Shown here: positions 7,889 through 17,165 of the stretch, piece by piece | How positions within the stretch are numbered: position 1 is the first letter of the stretch | Layout of the letters: each line of letters opens with the position of its first letter | Origin: Pyrococcus yayanosii CH1 | GTDB taxonomy: Archaea > Methanobacteriota_B > Thermococci > Thermococcales > Thermococcaceae | DNA length: 64,000 nt | Assembly (NCBI RefSeq): GCF_000215995.1 | Contig: NC_015680.1 | Location: 992,001-1,056,000, forward strand | Reading direction: 5' to 3' | The notes under the pieces: model-generated | Database searches by the model: none | What the model was told of the DNA's origin: nothing | The model's input: only the letters and a program-made list of their open reading frames with translations | Made by a program: the position numbers and the translations under genes

Positions 7889-9761
7889 GAAGAGGCGCAA
7901 GAGCCAGTGCAATGAATAGCGCTGGACCGCACACCGAGGTCGTAATGGTCGTTGGGGAAGGCTTCTGGGTCGTCTCGGTTGGCGTTGGGATAGGCAGTTG
8001 AGTGCCCGTGTCCGTGACCTCTTCGACTTTGTTCTCTCCTCCACCCCATCCAAGGAATATCATTGCGGTCTCCTTGGCATACTGGTAGAAGAGCATGGCA
8101 GTTATAATGTCGTCCGTTGTGTTCCCAGCCTCGTAGCTCTCGGCGAACTCATAGTAGGCCATTGACAAGAGGGGAAGCACACCTTCCATCTGGGCCCTCG
8201 CTATGGCAATCTTGGCGTCCTCTTTCATCCTCGCCAGCTTATCTCGCAGCACGGTTGTATTGCCTATCCCTATGGTGTCGAGGATTATCTCACCCCTTAT
8301 CCTCGCCTCCATCGCTGAAAATAAGGCCGCAGAGTATTTTCCATCTTCGTAATAAGCCTCCCCCTTGTTAAGCTCATCCACCAGATCCTGCAGGTTCGTC
8401 TCTCCAAACATCGAGGTGATGTAGGTGACTATCAGCCTAGCGTTGTCGAGCTGGTTCCTTGCCGCCATCTTTATACTGCTCCTAGGTATGACCTCTCCCC
8501 TTGAGAACCTCTCTCCAAGCCTCGCCCAAAACTCGGCCGTCTTGGCTCTCTCGTAGGAGTAGGCGGCGTTGCTTATGGCGTTCCAGTAGTCCCCGTTGTA
8601 GTAGTCGGTGCGAGCCTTCCTGAGGTATTCCTTGGCCTCCTCTATTCTTTCCTCGCTTGCGGCAACCGCCTGGAGCATTGTGATGCCCCTTATCGTGAGG
8701 TTGGAGACGTAGGACTCGACGGAGTTTATCTCTGCCTGGACATCCTCAAAGATTGCCTCTATGTCCTTCCCCTCGCTTGCATATATATACCACTCAACGT
8801 GCCGGAGAACTATCCTTGCTTGGAAGTCGAGGCTCATGGTGGTGTAGTATTTGCCAGCATCCAAGGCGGCCTTGGCCCTCTCGATCGTGGCCCTTGCACT
8901 GTCGAGGGCCGTCTTGAGGTAGTTGTAGGTGGTGTAGCCCACGTTGCTATCATTGAGCTTCGCTTCAACGGCCTTGTAGTATCTCACAGTCTCTTCATAA
9001 TCCTTCTTGGCGTCCTCCTTGAGGAAGTCCGTGTTTATGAGAACCTGAGCCGGGGGTTTCGGTCGCTCGAGCTTGTGACCCGTGAAATAGTAGATAGCAT
9101 CGTAGATGTCCCTTATCTCGATGACCTGAAGGCCCCATCTTTCCTTGGCGTATTCAACGACATCGACCTTCTTCTGGGTCGTGGTTATCTGAACGATTGG
9201 CCCTATGCTTTTCCTCTGGCTCTCGGTCACCACCTGAATCCTCTGACCCTCTGGAATCAGAAACACTTTGGCGCCGGCTTGGTGGGCCGCAGAGGCCTTT
9301 TCGAGGATTCCTCCAACGGGTCCTATGCTGCCGTCGGGATTTATCATGCCCGTCATCATCACGTCCTTCCTTATATCCCAGCCCATGAGGGCCGCTATTA
9401 TGCCCACGGTCATCGTGCCGCCCGCTGAGGGGCCCCCGATTATCGGTGAGTCAGCCCTGACCTGTATGAAGACGTCGTACTGGCTCATGTTCACGCCCAG
9501 AACCCTGCCCGCGACCTCAGCCGCCAATCTTGCAGATGCTTGCATATCAACCTGGGTGAGAGGCCAAGTCTCAACGTAAACATGACCACTGCCCGGAGCC
9601 ACGGTTATAACGAACTCCGTGGGGACGCCGACGAGCTCGCCTGTGGAGGTCTGGGAGACAGCCGGAGCCTTCAAAATCACCGTTCTTCCTTCGCAGGGAC
9701 ATTGAGCTGCTGCAGGCGATAGTAGAACGAGCAACAGGAGGAATAGAACAAGCTTCTTCAT
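7872..9761 (-). CDS. Secreted Lon-like (S16) protease with CGP-CTERM tail
   Basis: A 629-residue exported protein. Residues 1-19 form a signal peptide (MKKLVLFLLLLVLLSPAAA). Residues about 45-220 form a Lon-type proteolytic domain without an ATPase: the serine is in GGPSAGGT (Ser112) and the lysine in GGILEKASAAH (Lys155). A long helical region of tetratricopeptide or coiled-coil character (about 250-560) follows, then a Thr/Pro-rich linker. The C-terminus is CGPALFIALALAPLLRRRR, matching the CGP-CTERM membrane-anchoring signal of Thermococcaceae. It probably cleaves proteins at the cell surface without ATP. The start ATG follows GGTGGTG. Confidence 0.88.
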   Translation of the reverse strand: MKKLVLFLLLLVLLSPAAAQCPCEGRTVILKAPAVSQTSTGELVGVPTEFVITVAPGSGHVYVETWPLTQVDMQASARLAAEVAGRVLGVNMSQYDVFIQVRADSPIIGGPSAGGTMTVGIIAALMGWDIRKDVMMTGMINPDGSIGPVGGILEKASAAHQAGAKVFLIPEGQRIQVVTESQRKSIGPIVQITTTQKKVDVVEYAKERWGLQVIEIRDIYDAIYYFTGHKLERPKPPAQVLINTDFLKEDAKKDYEETVRYYKAVEAKLNDSNVGYTTYNYLKTALDSARATIERAKAALDAGKYYTTMSLDFQARIVLRHVEWYIYASEGKDIEAIFEDVQAEINSVESYVSNLTIRGITMLQAVAASEERIEEAKEYLRKARTDYYNGDYWNAISNAAYSYERAKTAEFWARLGERFSRGEVIPRSSIKMAARNQLDNARLIVTYITSMFGETNLQDLVDELNKGEAYYEDGKYSAALFSAMEARIRGEIILDTIGIGNTTVLRDKLARMKEDAKIAIARAQMEGVLPLLSMAYYEFAESYEAGNTTDDIITAMLFYQYAKETAMIFLGWGGGENKVEEVTDTGTQLPIPTPTETTQKPSPTTITTSVCGPALFIALALAPLLRRRR

Positions 9762-9811
9762 TTTACACCACCAAAAAGAAGAGAATTAGGATTATTTATA
9801 CGGGTTTCGGG

Positions 9812-10159
9812 TCAAAAGTTAACCTTCGGAAGCCACTGTTCGGCAATATCTCCCACGATTGGAAACTTGTAGCGCTCCCCCTGGTAGGCCTTTACGATAC
9901 CGACTATCCAGACTACGAGGCCAACTATCTGGACGAGAAGGGCTATTATCCAGCCCATGAACGGTATCATAGAGAATATCGCCCACAGGAAGAACAGTCC
10001 CAAGAAAGCAACAGTAGATTGCATTGCGTGGAACCTAACAAATTCGCTCTCCTTCTCAAGGGCCAAGAAGATTATCCCAGTTATGAATATTCCCACGTAA
10101 GCGAGCGCCGCCTCCACGTTCTCCTCCAAGCCAAGACTCGTTCTCTTCTCCCCATCCAT
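9812..10159 (-). CDS. DUF4870-like small membrane protein
   Basis: A 115-residue protein with three or four hydrophobic segments. It resembles the DUF4870/Tic20-like family: AALAYVGIFITGIIFLALE, then FVRFHAMQSTVAFLGLF, and a C-terminal PFMGWIIALLVQIVGLVVWIVG helix pair (landmarks VRFHA and GWI). The ATG at 10159 follows GAGGTGAT with good spacing and is preferred to an upstream start at 10168. Function is not established for the family. It stands alone between the protease gene and divergent coaBC. Confidence 0.75.
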   Translation of the reverse strand: MDGEKRTSLGLEENVEAALAYVGIFITGIIFLALEKESEFVRFHAMQSTVAFLGLFFLWAIFSMIPFMGWIIALLVQIVGLVVWIVGIVKAYQGERYKFPIVGDIAEQWLPKVNF

Positions 10160-10255
10160 CTTTATCACCTCTTAGGGAAAGGTCCCAGGAAGTAAATATA
10201 GGTTTCGATATCGATTGACTTAAAAGCCTCTCACCGAATTCCTTCTGGTGATCCT

Positions 10256-11479
10256 ATGCTCCATCACGTTAGGCTCATCTATGCTACCAAGAGCAGAAAA
10301 CTCGTCGGCAAGAAAATAATTCTTGCCATCCCCGGAAGCATAGCCGCCGTCGAGTGCGTGAAGCTCGCCCGGGAACTCATACGGCATGGAGCTGAAGTTC
10401 ATGCGGTAATGAGCGAGAGCGCCCAAAAGATAATCCACCCCTATGCCATGGAGTTTGCAACTGGCAACCCCGTCATCACCGAGATAACTGGGTTCATAGA
10501 GCACGTGGAATTGGCAGGAGAACACGGAAACAAGGCCGACCTGATTTTAGTGTGTCCGGCAACCGCGAACACTATATCCAAGATAGCCTGCGGCATAGAC
10601 GACACACCCGTCACGACCGTGGTAACCACGGCCTTCCCCCACACGCCCATAATGATAGCCCCCGCGATGCACGAAAGCATGTACAGGCACCCGATAATCA
10701 GGGAAAATATAGAGAAGCTCAAGAGGCTCGGCGTCGAGTTCATAGGACCGAGGTTCGAGGAGGGAAAGGCTAAAGTGGCGAGCATCGACGAAATCGTTTA
10801 CCACGTCATAAAGAAGCTCCACAGGAAAGACCTGGCAGGGAAAAGGGTTCTCGTCACGGCAGGGGCCACGCGCGAATATATCGACCCAATCAGGTTCATA
10901 ACCAATGCGAGCTCAGGAAAAATGGGAGTGGCCATGGCTGAGGAGGCGGACTTCCGCGGGGCAGAGGTGACGCTGATAAGAACGAAGGGAAGCGTTCCAA
11001 GCTTCGTCGAGAACCAGATAGAGGTCGAGACCGTTGAGGAAATGTTAGAGGTTATAGAGAGCGAGCTGAAGTCCAAGAGGTACGATGTAGTTATCCACGC
11101 GGCCGCCGTGAGCGACTTCAGGCCAAAGGTAAGGGCAGAGGAGAAAATAAAGAGCGGGCGGGAGCTCGTCTTAGAGCTGGAACCGACACCCAAGATAATC
11201 GACCGTATCAAGGCCATTCAGCCCGACGTATTCCTTGTGGGTTTCAAGGCGGAGACTAATGAGAGCAGGCTCGTGGAAGAAGCGAAGAGGCAAATCGAGC
11301 GGGTCGGAAGCGACCTTGTAGTTGCCAACACCCTAGAGGCCTTCGGAGGAGAAGAAAGTGAAGTAATCCTAGTTGGCAGGGAGTTCGTGAAAGAGCTACC
11401 GAGAATGAAGAAGAGAGAGCTTGCGGAGAGGATTTGGGACGAGATAGTCCGGCTCTTGAAGGAAAGGGAAAGGGCATGA
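10256..11479 (+). CDS. coaBC: Bifunctional phosphopantothenoylcysteine decarboxylase/synthetase CoaBC
   Basis: A 407-residue two-domain enzyme of coenzyme A synthesis. Residues about 1-190 are the flavin-dependent decarboxylase (CoaC), with ILAIPGSIAAVECVKLAREL, the active-site HVELA, and IMIAPAMHESMY. Residues about 195-405 are the synthetase (CoaB), with RVLVTAGATREYIDPIRFIT and NASSGKMG. It makes 4'-phosphopantetheine from 4'-phosphopantothenate, cysteine and a nucleotide. The start ATG follows GGTGATC. The gene ends one base before the end of convergent mbxN. Confidence 0.95.
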   Translation: MLHHVRLIYATKSRKLVGKKIILAIPGSIAAVECVKLARELIRHGAEVHAVMSESAQKIIHPYAMEFATGNPVITEITGFIEHVELAGEHGNKADLILVCPATANTISKIACGIDDTPVTTVVTTAFPHTPIMIAPAMHESMYRHPIIRENIEKLKRLGVEFIGPRFEEGKAKVASIDEIVYHVIKKLHRKDLAGKRVLVTAGATREYIDPIRFITNASSGKMGVAMAEEADFRGAEVTLIRTKGSVPSFVENQIEVETVEEMLEVIESELKSKRYDVVIHAAAVSDFRPKVRAEEKIKSGRELVLELEPTPKIIDRIKAIQPDVFLVGFKAETNESRLVEEAKRQIERVGSDLVVANTLEAFGGEESEVILVGREFVKELPRMKKRELAERIWDEIVRLLKERERA

Positions 11480-11480
11480 G

Positions 11481-12074
11481 CTACTTCTCATAAGCTTTTT
11501 CGGCTGGTGACTTCGGCGGCTTTATGCCGTAACCCAGTATCTTGAACTTCATGACTTCTCCATCCCTCAGGTAGTAGGTGACCTCCTTGGTCTCCCTGTT
11601 GAACTCCATCTTCTCAAGGGGGAAGCGGTAGTCGCCGAACTTCTCCTGCATCTCCCTGAACTTATCGGGAGGAATCGGAACCCAGTCGTAAAGCTCCAGT
11701 TCCTCCTCCCTCCACGTGGTCGTCAATATGTAGCTCTCGATGAAGCTCAAAGCTCCGGTAGGGCAGACGTCAACACAGAACTGGCAGAAGGTACATCTGC
11801 CATAGTCTATCTTAGGATGGGGCCTTTTCTCGCCCTCTATCCATGTCATCTCGATGGCCCTCGCCGGACATATCTGGCCGCAGAAGTTGCAGCCGACGCA
11901 TTTTTTCCAGTCCAGGGTGTGGAATCCCCTGTACTTTGGGGCCGGATCTATTTTCTCGTCCGGTATCTTTATCGTGACCGGCCTCTTAAAGAGGTATTTG
12001 AGGCCGAGCCAAGGCTTAACGAAGGAAGGCTTCTTTCTCACCTTCTCCTCAGGGGCAACCTTAACCTCGGTCAT
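11481..12074 (-). CDS. mbxN: Mbs/Mbx sulfane sulfur reductase subunit N (ferredoxin-like)
   Basis: A 197-residue NuoI-like subunit with two [4Fe-4S] motifs, CVGCNFCGQICP and CTFCQFCVDVCP, and a C-terminal extension of about 85 residues that is longer than in MbhN. It feeds electrons from reduced ferredoxin into the complex. I prefer the ATG at 12074, preceded by GGTGAT at good distance, over the in-frame GTG at 12083 and ATG at 12080. It is the last gene of the 13-gene operon and ends one base from the end of coaBC. Confidence 0.94.
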   Translation of the reverse strand: MTEVKVAPEEKVRKKPSFVKPWLGLKYLFKRPVTIKIPDEKIDPAPKYRGFHTLDWKKCVGCNFCGQICPARAIEMTWIEGEKRPHPKIDYGRCTFCQFCVDVCPTGALSFIESYILTTTWREEELELYDWVPIPPDKFREMQEKFGDYRFPLEKMEFNRETKEVTYYLRDGEVMKFKILGYGIKPPKSPAEKAYEK

Positions 12075-12079
12075 CTCCA

Positions 12080-13255
12080 TCACCTGTCTATGTCGGGCGG
12101 GCAGTTGTCGAGGCTCATCAATATGACGGGGACATCGGCTATCCTCGCTCCAACTAGAAGGTGCTCGAGAACCCTAATGCCGTGGGCTATACTCGGACCC
12201 CTTATGTGCACTCTGTAAGGCTTGTGGCCGCCGTCGCTGACAACGTAGGCACCGAAGTCGCCCTTTGTTGACTCAACGTGGGCGAAGGCATCTCCGGCAG
12301 GCACCTTGAACCTCGGAAGGTTCTTGAGCTTTGGATCTTTGACCTTGTAGGGCCCGCTGGGCGGCCCCATCTCGAGGAGCTGTTCCAGTATGTAGAGATC
12401 CTGCTCTAGCTCGTAGCGCCTTATCAAAGCCCTCGCGAGGGCGTCACCTTCTTTGAGAACGGGAACCTCGAAGTCTAGCTCGGGGTAGAGCAGGTACGGA
12501 TCAGCTCTCCTAACGTCGTAGGGAACCCCCGTGGCCCTTAGGTTCGGACCGGTGACGCCTTCAGCCAGGGCGAACTTCTTGTCCATAACGCCTATTCCCT
12601 CAAGCCTCCTGTGGACGATGTAGTTCTCGAAAACTAGGTTGTCGAAGTCAGAGAGCTTACTCTTGATGTATTCCACGGTGTCCCTCAGCTGTCTCAACCA
12701 TTTGTCGCCTGGAATGTCTCTCCTAACGCCGCCGGGGATTGTGTAGATGTGGTAGACCCTTGCCCCAGTCAGTTCCTCAAAGAGGTGCATGAACCTCTCC
12801 CTGTAAGCCGCGGCCCACTGACCGGCCGTGTAAACGCCAAGCTTGAAGCTGAGGCCCATTATCCAGAAGAGGTACGCTGAGACCCTCGCCATCTCAAGCA
12901 CGATCGTCCTTATCCACTGGGCTCTCTCCGGCACTTCCCAGCCCATTAGCTCATCAACGGCCATGGAGTAGATTGCCTCAGGAACATCAGGCTCTGGAAC
13001 GCATATCCTCAGGAGCAAGGCTATGTTGGTATACCAAGGCCTGTATTCGGCGAGCTTCTCGAACCCTCTGTGGAGGAAGCCCGGATTTGCTATGGCCTTC
13101 ATAACTCTGTGGCCATCCATCTTGAGAATTATGCTGAAGTTCTCCGTCGCCATATGCTGAGGACCAAAGAACAGCTCATAGGTGTCCTTGTCTATGGGGA
13201 GTAACTCCATCCCGTTCTCTCTCGCCTCACGGATGATCTCTTCTTGGGATACCAT
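12080..13255 (-). CDS. mbxL: Mbs/Mbx subunit L (NuoD/hydrogenase large subunit-like, NiFe ligands degenerate)
   Basis: A 391-residue homologue of hydrogenase large subunits and NuoD. Where MbhL has RICGICSF, this protein has RICVPEPD (near residue 80). Where MbhL has DPCLSC, it has DNCPPDIDR at the very C-terminus. Two of the four nickel-iron cysteines are therefore missing and no nickel site is expected. This fits the membrane-bound sulfane sulfur reductase, which reduces polysulfide at an iron-sulfur site. An ATG at 13255 follows GAGGTGAT; in-frame starts also exist at 13261 and 13264. Confidence 0.95.
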   Translation of the reverse strand: MVSQEEIIREARENGMELLPIDKDTYELFFGPQHMATENFSIILKMDGHRVMKAIANPGFLHRGFEKLAEYRPWYTNIALLLRICVPEPDVPEAIYSMAVDELMGWEVPERAQWIRTIVLEMARVSAYLFWIMGLSFKLGVYTAGQWAAAYRERFMHLFEELTGARVYHIYTIPGGVRRDIPGDKWLRQLRDTVEYIKSKLSDFDNLVFENYIVHRRLEGIGVMDKKFALAEGVTGPNLRATGVPYDVRRADPYLLYPELDFEVPVLKEGDALARALIRRYELEQDLYILEQLLEMGPPSGPYKVKDPKLKNLPRFKVPAGDAFAHVESTKGDFGAYVVSDGGHKPYRVHIRGPSIAHGIRVLEHLLVGARIADVPVILMSLDNCPPDIDR

Positions 13256-13265
13256 AATCATCACC

Positions 13266-13790
13266 TCAGATGAGGTAGTTGTCCTTATTCTCGTCGAACC
13301 TGTCGAGCAGCTTGTACTTCTTCTTCACGTAGGTCAGCATATCGAAGTCCTTCCTATGGGGATACAGGCCCCTCTCGGGATCGTCGAGTATCCAGGGCAT
13401 CTCCATCTTGTCATTGCCCTCGAAGTAGACGCCAAAGAAATCATGGACGTCCCTCTCGTAAGTCTCGGCCGCAGGATAAATGTCCCTAACCGTTGGCACC
13501 CTCGCCTTGTCGAGGTCTCGAGGAATGCGGGTCTTGACCATAGCGTGCGTCCCGTGTGTTATGCTCCACATCTGATAGACGAGCTCAATCTCGCCGTCCT
13601 TGGGCCAGTCAACCGCGGTTATCTGGAGCATGAGCTCGAAGCCGCTCTCCTTGAGCGTCATGAGGAAGTCCCTTATCCTGTCTGCAGGAATGCTGAACTC
13701 AAGCCTCCTATCCCTTCTGACTTTCCCCTCAGCATAGGGAGCCTTTTTAAGGATTTCCTGGACGAGCTTTTCGCCCTTCTCCCAGGTCAT
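13266..13790 (-). CDS. mbxK: Mbs/Mbx subunit K (NuoC-like)
   Basis: A 174-residue NuoC-like peripheral subunit. The family core is visible around VPTVRDIYPAAETYERDVHDFFGVYFEG (landmarks VRDIYPAA and YERDVHDFFG), corresponding to the same region of MbhK. The start ATG overlaps the mbxJ stop by 4 bases. The gene lies between the small-subunit and large-subunit genes, as in mbh. Confidence 0.93.
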   Translation of the reverse strand: MTWEKGEKLVQEILKKAPYAEGKVRRDRRLEFSIPADRIRDFLMTLKESGFELMLQITAVDWPKDGEIELVYQMWSITHGTHAMVKTRIPRDLDKARVPTVRDIYPAAETYERDVHDFFGVYFEGNDKMEMPWILDDPERGLYPHRKDFDMLTYVKKKYKLLDRFDENKDNYLI

Positions 13791-14368
13791 GTTCCTTCCT
13801 CCTTCTTCTTATCCATGAGCCAAGGTATCCACTTCCTTGCCTCCTTCTCCCGCCATCCCTCTCCAAGGAGCTCGTCCTGGTTCTTCCTATACCACTCATA
13901 GTTCTCCTTGTACCTTTTCCATCCGTCTGCTTCACCGTTCTCAATCATTTCCATGAGCTTCTTTATTCCATCCATCACAGCTTCAGGCCTTGGCATGCAG
14001 CCGGCTATGTAAACGTCGACGGGGATGTAAAGGTCGAGCCTCTTTATCGCGTTGTAGGCGTCCCAGTAGATGCCACCGTTTATCGGACAGGAACCGTGAG
14101 CCAACACATATTTCGGATCTGGGGCCATCTCGTAGGTGATTATTATTCTCTTGAGGGTCTTCGGCGTGACGTAGCCCGTTATGAGGAAGAGATCGTACTG
14201 CCTTGGGCTTGGGTCGGGCATTATACCGAAGCGCTCTAGGTCATAGCGGGCGGTCATTAGGGGGGGCATCTCTATACCGCCACATCCCGTACAGAACGAC
14301 ACAATCCAAAGGCTTTTCTTCCTCGCCCAGTTGAAGAGGGGTTCAAAGAGCCTCCAATCAACCATCTT
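13787..14368 (-). CDS. mbxJ: Mbs/Mbx subunit J (NuoB-like, proximal cluster)
   Basis: A 193-residue NuoB-like subunit. Cluster ligands appear in FCTGCGGIEMPP, HGSCPINGG and AGCMPRPEAV. The C-terminal 45 residues are an additional charged helix not found in MbhJ. The ATG at 14368 follows GAGGTGAT; the longer open frame to 14389 overlaps mbxM. It should carry electrons between the MbxN clusters and the sulfur-reducing site in MbxL. Confidence 0.94.
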   Translation of the reverse strand, partial: KMVDWRLFEPLFNWARKKSLWIVSFCTGCGGIEMPPLMTARYDLERFGIMPDPSPRQYDLFLITGYVTPKTLKRIIITYEMAPDPKYVLAHGSCPINGGIYWDAYNAIKRLDLYIPVDVYIAGCMPRPEAVMDGIKKLMEMIENGEADGWKRYKENYEWYRKNQDELLGEGWREKEARKWIPWLMDKKKEEGT

Positions 14369-14375
14369 TATCACC

Positions 14376-15305
14376 TCACAGGCTTGCAAGTATCGCCCCG
14401 AGAGCGGCTATTATCGTGGGCCACTTCCAGTAGAACTTGACAGCCTGATCTATGGTGAACCTCGGGAATATCGCACCGATGAATATCGCTATGAGGAGCA
14501 CCGCTATCTGCTTCACGAGGAGGATTCCCAGTGTGGCGAGCGTGTTGAGTATTGGACTGCTGAATGCTATCACGACGGCTCCTCCGAGGAATATGTTGGC
14601 GAAGAACAGCGTCTCGGCGAAGAGGCCAATGGCGTGTTGTATCTGGAGCATTCCCATGTGCTTGCCGCCGAACTCGACCATGGGTCCAAGGGATATTTCG
14701 CCAGGTGCGATCATCATGTCGAAGGGCTCCTTGCCAAACATCGCTTGGAGGACTATATCGTAGGCTATTGCCACTAGGAGAAGCGGGAGGTGGAATATGC
14801 TCCATCCGCCGACCTGCTGGGCCATGACTATCTCGTAGGTGCTGAAGGTCCCGTAGAACTCTGCGAGGGCTATTATGGCGAAGCCCAACGGAACTTGAAT
14901 TGCCAGCAGTGTGAGTAGGGCCCTCTGGGCACCGAGGCCAGCCCAGGGGTTGCCGGAGCTCATTGCGGCGAACATTATGCCGAGCATGGGTATCTCGAGG
15001 AGGAAGGTAATGAGGATTAAGTCGCCATATGTCCTGAGGATGCTTATGCTGCCCAGGGGAATAAACATAAGAGCTAAGATAGTGGCACCGAGGGCGAAGA
15101 TTATGCCGAAGTCGTAGATTAAGCCGTGCGTTATGTTCTCCCTTTTGCCGAAGAACTTGATGGTGTCTATGATGGGCTGGTAGATGGGCGGCCCTATCCT
15201 TCTGTGAATCCTCGCCGTGACCTTCCTGATTATGCCCATGAACATGAACCCGACGAATGTTGCGTAAAGGATTATGAAGATTGCCTTGAGCACGGCTCCG
15301 AGCAT
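14376..15305 (-). CDS. mbxM: Mbs/Mbx subunit M (NuoH-like membrane anchor)
   Basis: A 309-residue NuoH-like subunit with about eight transmembrane helices. The HRRIGPPIYQPIIDTIKFFG motif lies near residue 35 and the acidic loop KEPFDMMIAPGEISLGPMVEF near residue 205 (landmarks EPFD and PGEI). It starts 3 bases after the mbxH' stop. A 328-codon open frame overlaps it in another frame, but that frame has no membrane or family features. Confidence 0.94.
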   Translation of the reverse strand: MLGAVLKAIFIILYATFVGFMFMGIIRKVTARIHRRIGPPIYQPIIDTIKFFGKRENITHGLIYDFGIIFALGATILALMFIPLGSISILRTYGDLILITFLLEIPMLGIMFAAMSSGNPWAGLGAQRALLTLLAIQVPLGFAIIALAEFYGTFSTYEIVMAQQVGGWSIFHLPLLLVAIAYDIVLQAMFGKEPFDMMIAPGEISLGPMVEFGGKHMGMLQIQHAIGLFAETLFFANIFLGGAVVIAFSSPILNTLATLGILLVKQIAVLLIAIFIGAIFPRFTIDQAVKFYWKWPTIIAALGAILASL

Positions 15306-15308
15306 GGC

Positions 15309-17165
15309 TCACACCCCCCACATCGCGAGGATTAGCAGGATTGCCGCAAGATACCAAGCATATGCCTGAACATTTCCGTTGTAGACGTAGTTCCTCACAG
15401 TCTCTGCTAGATCCTCTATGGCCTTCCAGATGTCTCTGTAGAGCCTATCGAAGCTCATCCTGAGCCAGAAGGCCATGGCTTCCTTGAGTGGAAGGAAGAA
15501 GTTCCTCCTGATGGTGAGGTTGTACTCCATGGTAACCGGGTTGCCCGACTGATACGTGTCGGTGACCGGGACCCTCCTGACCTTGGCACCCATGAAGTAT
15601 ACGATGGCCGCTATGAGCAGGCCAACGACCATCCAGATGGTGAGGAGCAGGCCGTTATACCTGCCAAAGCCTAAATCCAGCTCCCATATAGTCCCGCCGA
15701 TGACCTCCTGTCCGAATATCTTGTTGAGTTCCTTCGCGACGAGGCCAGGCGCAACGCCGAAGGCCACGTTTAAGGCAGCCAGTATTCCCATGCCTATTGC
15801 AAGCGGGAGAGGCGCGTCCTTGATGTCGTCGAGGTCGGTCGGCCTTTGACCGAACCACACGGCGTAGGTGAACCTGATGAGATAGACGAAGCCTATGGCA
15901 CTTCCAAAGAATAGCATACCGCCGAGTATTGGCAGGTTCTGACTTATCACAGCCTCAAATATCAGCCACTTACTGGCGAATCCGGCGAGGGGCGGGATTC
16001 CGGCGAGGCTGAGGATTGCGACGAATGCCATGGCAAAGGTTAAAGGCATCTTCTCTGCTAAGCCGCCCATGTCCTTGAACTCGGTCTTGCCGGTGCGATA
16101 TATTATCGTGGCAACTATGAGGAAGAACAGGCCCTTGAACAGGGCGTGGCTGATGGCATGGTATATTGCCGCTTGTATGCTCAATGCCGTCCCGACACCT
16201 ATGCCCACGAGGATGTAGCCGAGCTGGCTTATACTGGAGTAGGCGAAGAGCTTCCTGATGTCCTCCTGGAGGGCGGCGAGGATGCCTCCGACTATAATGG
16301 TTAAACCACCGAGGAACGCGATTATGTAGCCGAAGGCGGGTGCGCTTCTGACGGTCCCGAACTCGTAGAAGAGCCTGTAACCCATGAGGAGGTAGAGGAG
16401 CAGGAAGCCATAGACACCCGTCTTGCTGAGGACGCCGCTGAACATGGCGGTGTAACTCTGGTTGGTTTCACCGTAGGCGTCGGGGGCCCAGACATGGAGC
16501 GGGAACATGCCCGCTTTAACGCCGAAGGCCAGCAGGAAGAGGCCAAAGATAAAGGCCACTTCGCCCCTGCTGAAGAGGGCCGGTCCGCCCATTGTCAGGG
16601 AGAGGGCATCCCTGTAGAAGGCTGAGCGTATGTCGGCAAATGCAAAGGATCCGACCTTCGCGTATATCAGGCCGATGGCTATGAGCATGGCGTAGGCCCC
16701 GGCGATGCTTAGAACGAAGTACTTGAGGGATGCTCCCCTGTTATACTTGAGCACCATCATAAAGCTACCGAAAGTCATGAGCTCCCAGAATATGAAGAAG
16801 CCAAGCAGATCGCTGGCGAGGAAGACGCCGTAAACGCCGGTCAGGCTCATAAGGGCAAAGAGCCACTCGTAGCCGCTCCTGACAGTCGAGACCATACCGA
16901 GGACCGCCGCCAGGCCGACGACACCGGCTATCATGGCGAATATCCAGTTGAGCTGACCGAGGCTGAAGGCGAACGTGAAGCCGCCGAAGTTCAGGTTATA
17001 GCTTATTCCACCCGCGCTGAGGTTCGGGTAGAGCTTGACGAGGTAGGCGAGCGGGACCAGTGCACCACCCACGCCAAGGAGCTCCCTGATTCCCTTAACG
17101 TTGAGGGCTCCAGCGAGCACACCTGCCATAAGGGGTGCGAAAATTATTATTAGAAGCTCGTTCAT
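15309..17165 (-). CDS. mbxH': Mbs/Mbx subunit H' (antiporter-like, long form)
   Basis: A 618-residue NuoL/MrpA-D-type membrane subunit. Core motifs include FIFWELMTFGSFMMVLKYN, KAGMFPLHVWAPDAYGE, LFAYSSISQLGYILVG and AIYHAISHALFKGLFFL. The C-terminal 130 residues include a lateral, amphipathic stretch and a last helix, probably the counterpart of the stand-alone MbhI in the hydrogenase operon. The presence of two antiporter-like subunits (H and H') distinguishes mbx from mbh. Start and stop overlap the neighbours in the usual way. Confidence 0.94.
   Translation of the reverse strand: MNELLIIIFAPLMAGVLAGALNVKGIRELLGVGGALVPLAYLVKLYPNLSAGGISYNLNFGGFTFAFSLGQLNWIFAMIAGVVGLAAVLGMVSTVRSGYEWLFALMSLTGVYGVFLASDLLGFFIFWELMTFGSFMMVLKYNRGASLKYFVLSIAGAYAMLIAIGLIYAKVGSFAFADIRSAFYRDALSLTMGGPALFSRGEVAFIFGLFLLAFGVKAGMFPLHVWAPDAYGETNQSYTAMFSGVLSKTGVYGFLLLYLLMGYRLFYEFGTVRSAPAFGYIIAFLGGLTIIVGGILAALQEDIRKLFAYSSISQLGYILVGIGVGTALSIQAAIYHAISHALFKGLFFLIVATIIYRTGKTEFKDMGGLAEKMPLTFAMAFVAILSLAGIPPLAGFASKWLIFEAVISQNLPILGGMLFFGSAIGFVYLIRFTYAVWFGQRPTDLDDIKDAPLPLAIGMGILAALNVAFGVAPGLVAKELNKIFGQEVIGGTIWELDLGFGRYNGLLLTIWMVVGLLIAAIVYFMGAKVRRVPVTDTYQSGNPVTMEYNLTIRRNFFLPLKEAMAFWLRMSFDRLYRDIWKAIEDLAETVRNYVYNGNVQAYAWYLAAILLILAMWGV

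Noticed and set aside
8799-9428. A 209-codon plus-strand open frame inside the protease gene
   Set aside because: It is the antisense shadow of a gene with clear Lon-type motifs and signal peptide; no ribosome binding site or domain is visible.
14371-15357. A 328-codon minus-strand open frame overlapping mbxM
   Set aside because: It overlaps mbxM in another frame, is rich in His, Arg and Pro, has no family motif, and would conflict with the well supported membrane subunit.
15360-15369. GCATATGC inside mbxH' as another copy of the Fe-S palindrome
   Set aside because: It is within coding sequence, only matches the 8-bp core, and is not near a promoter.
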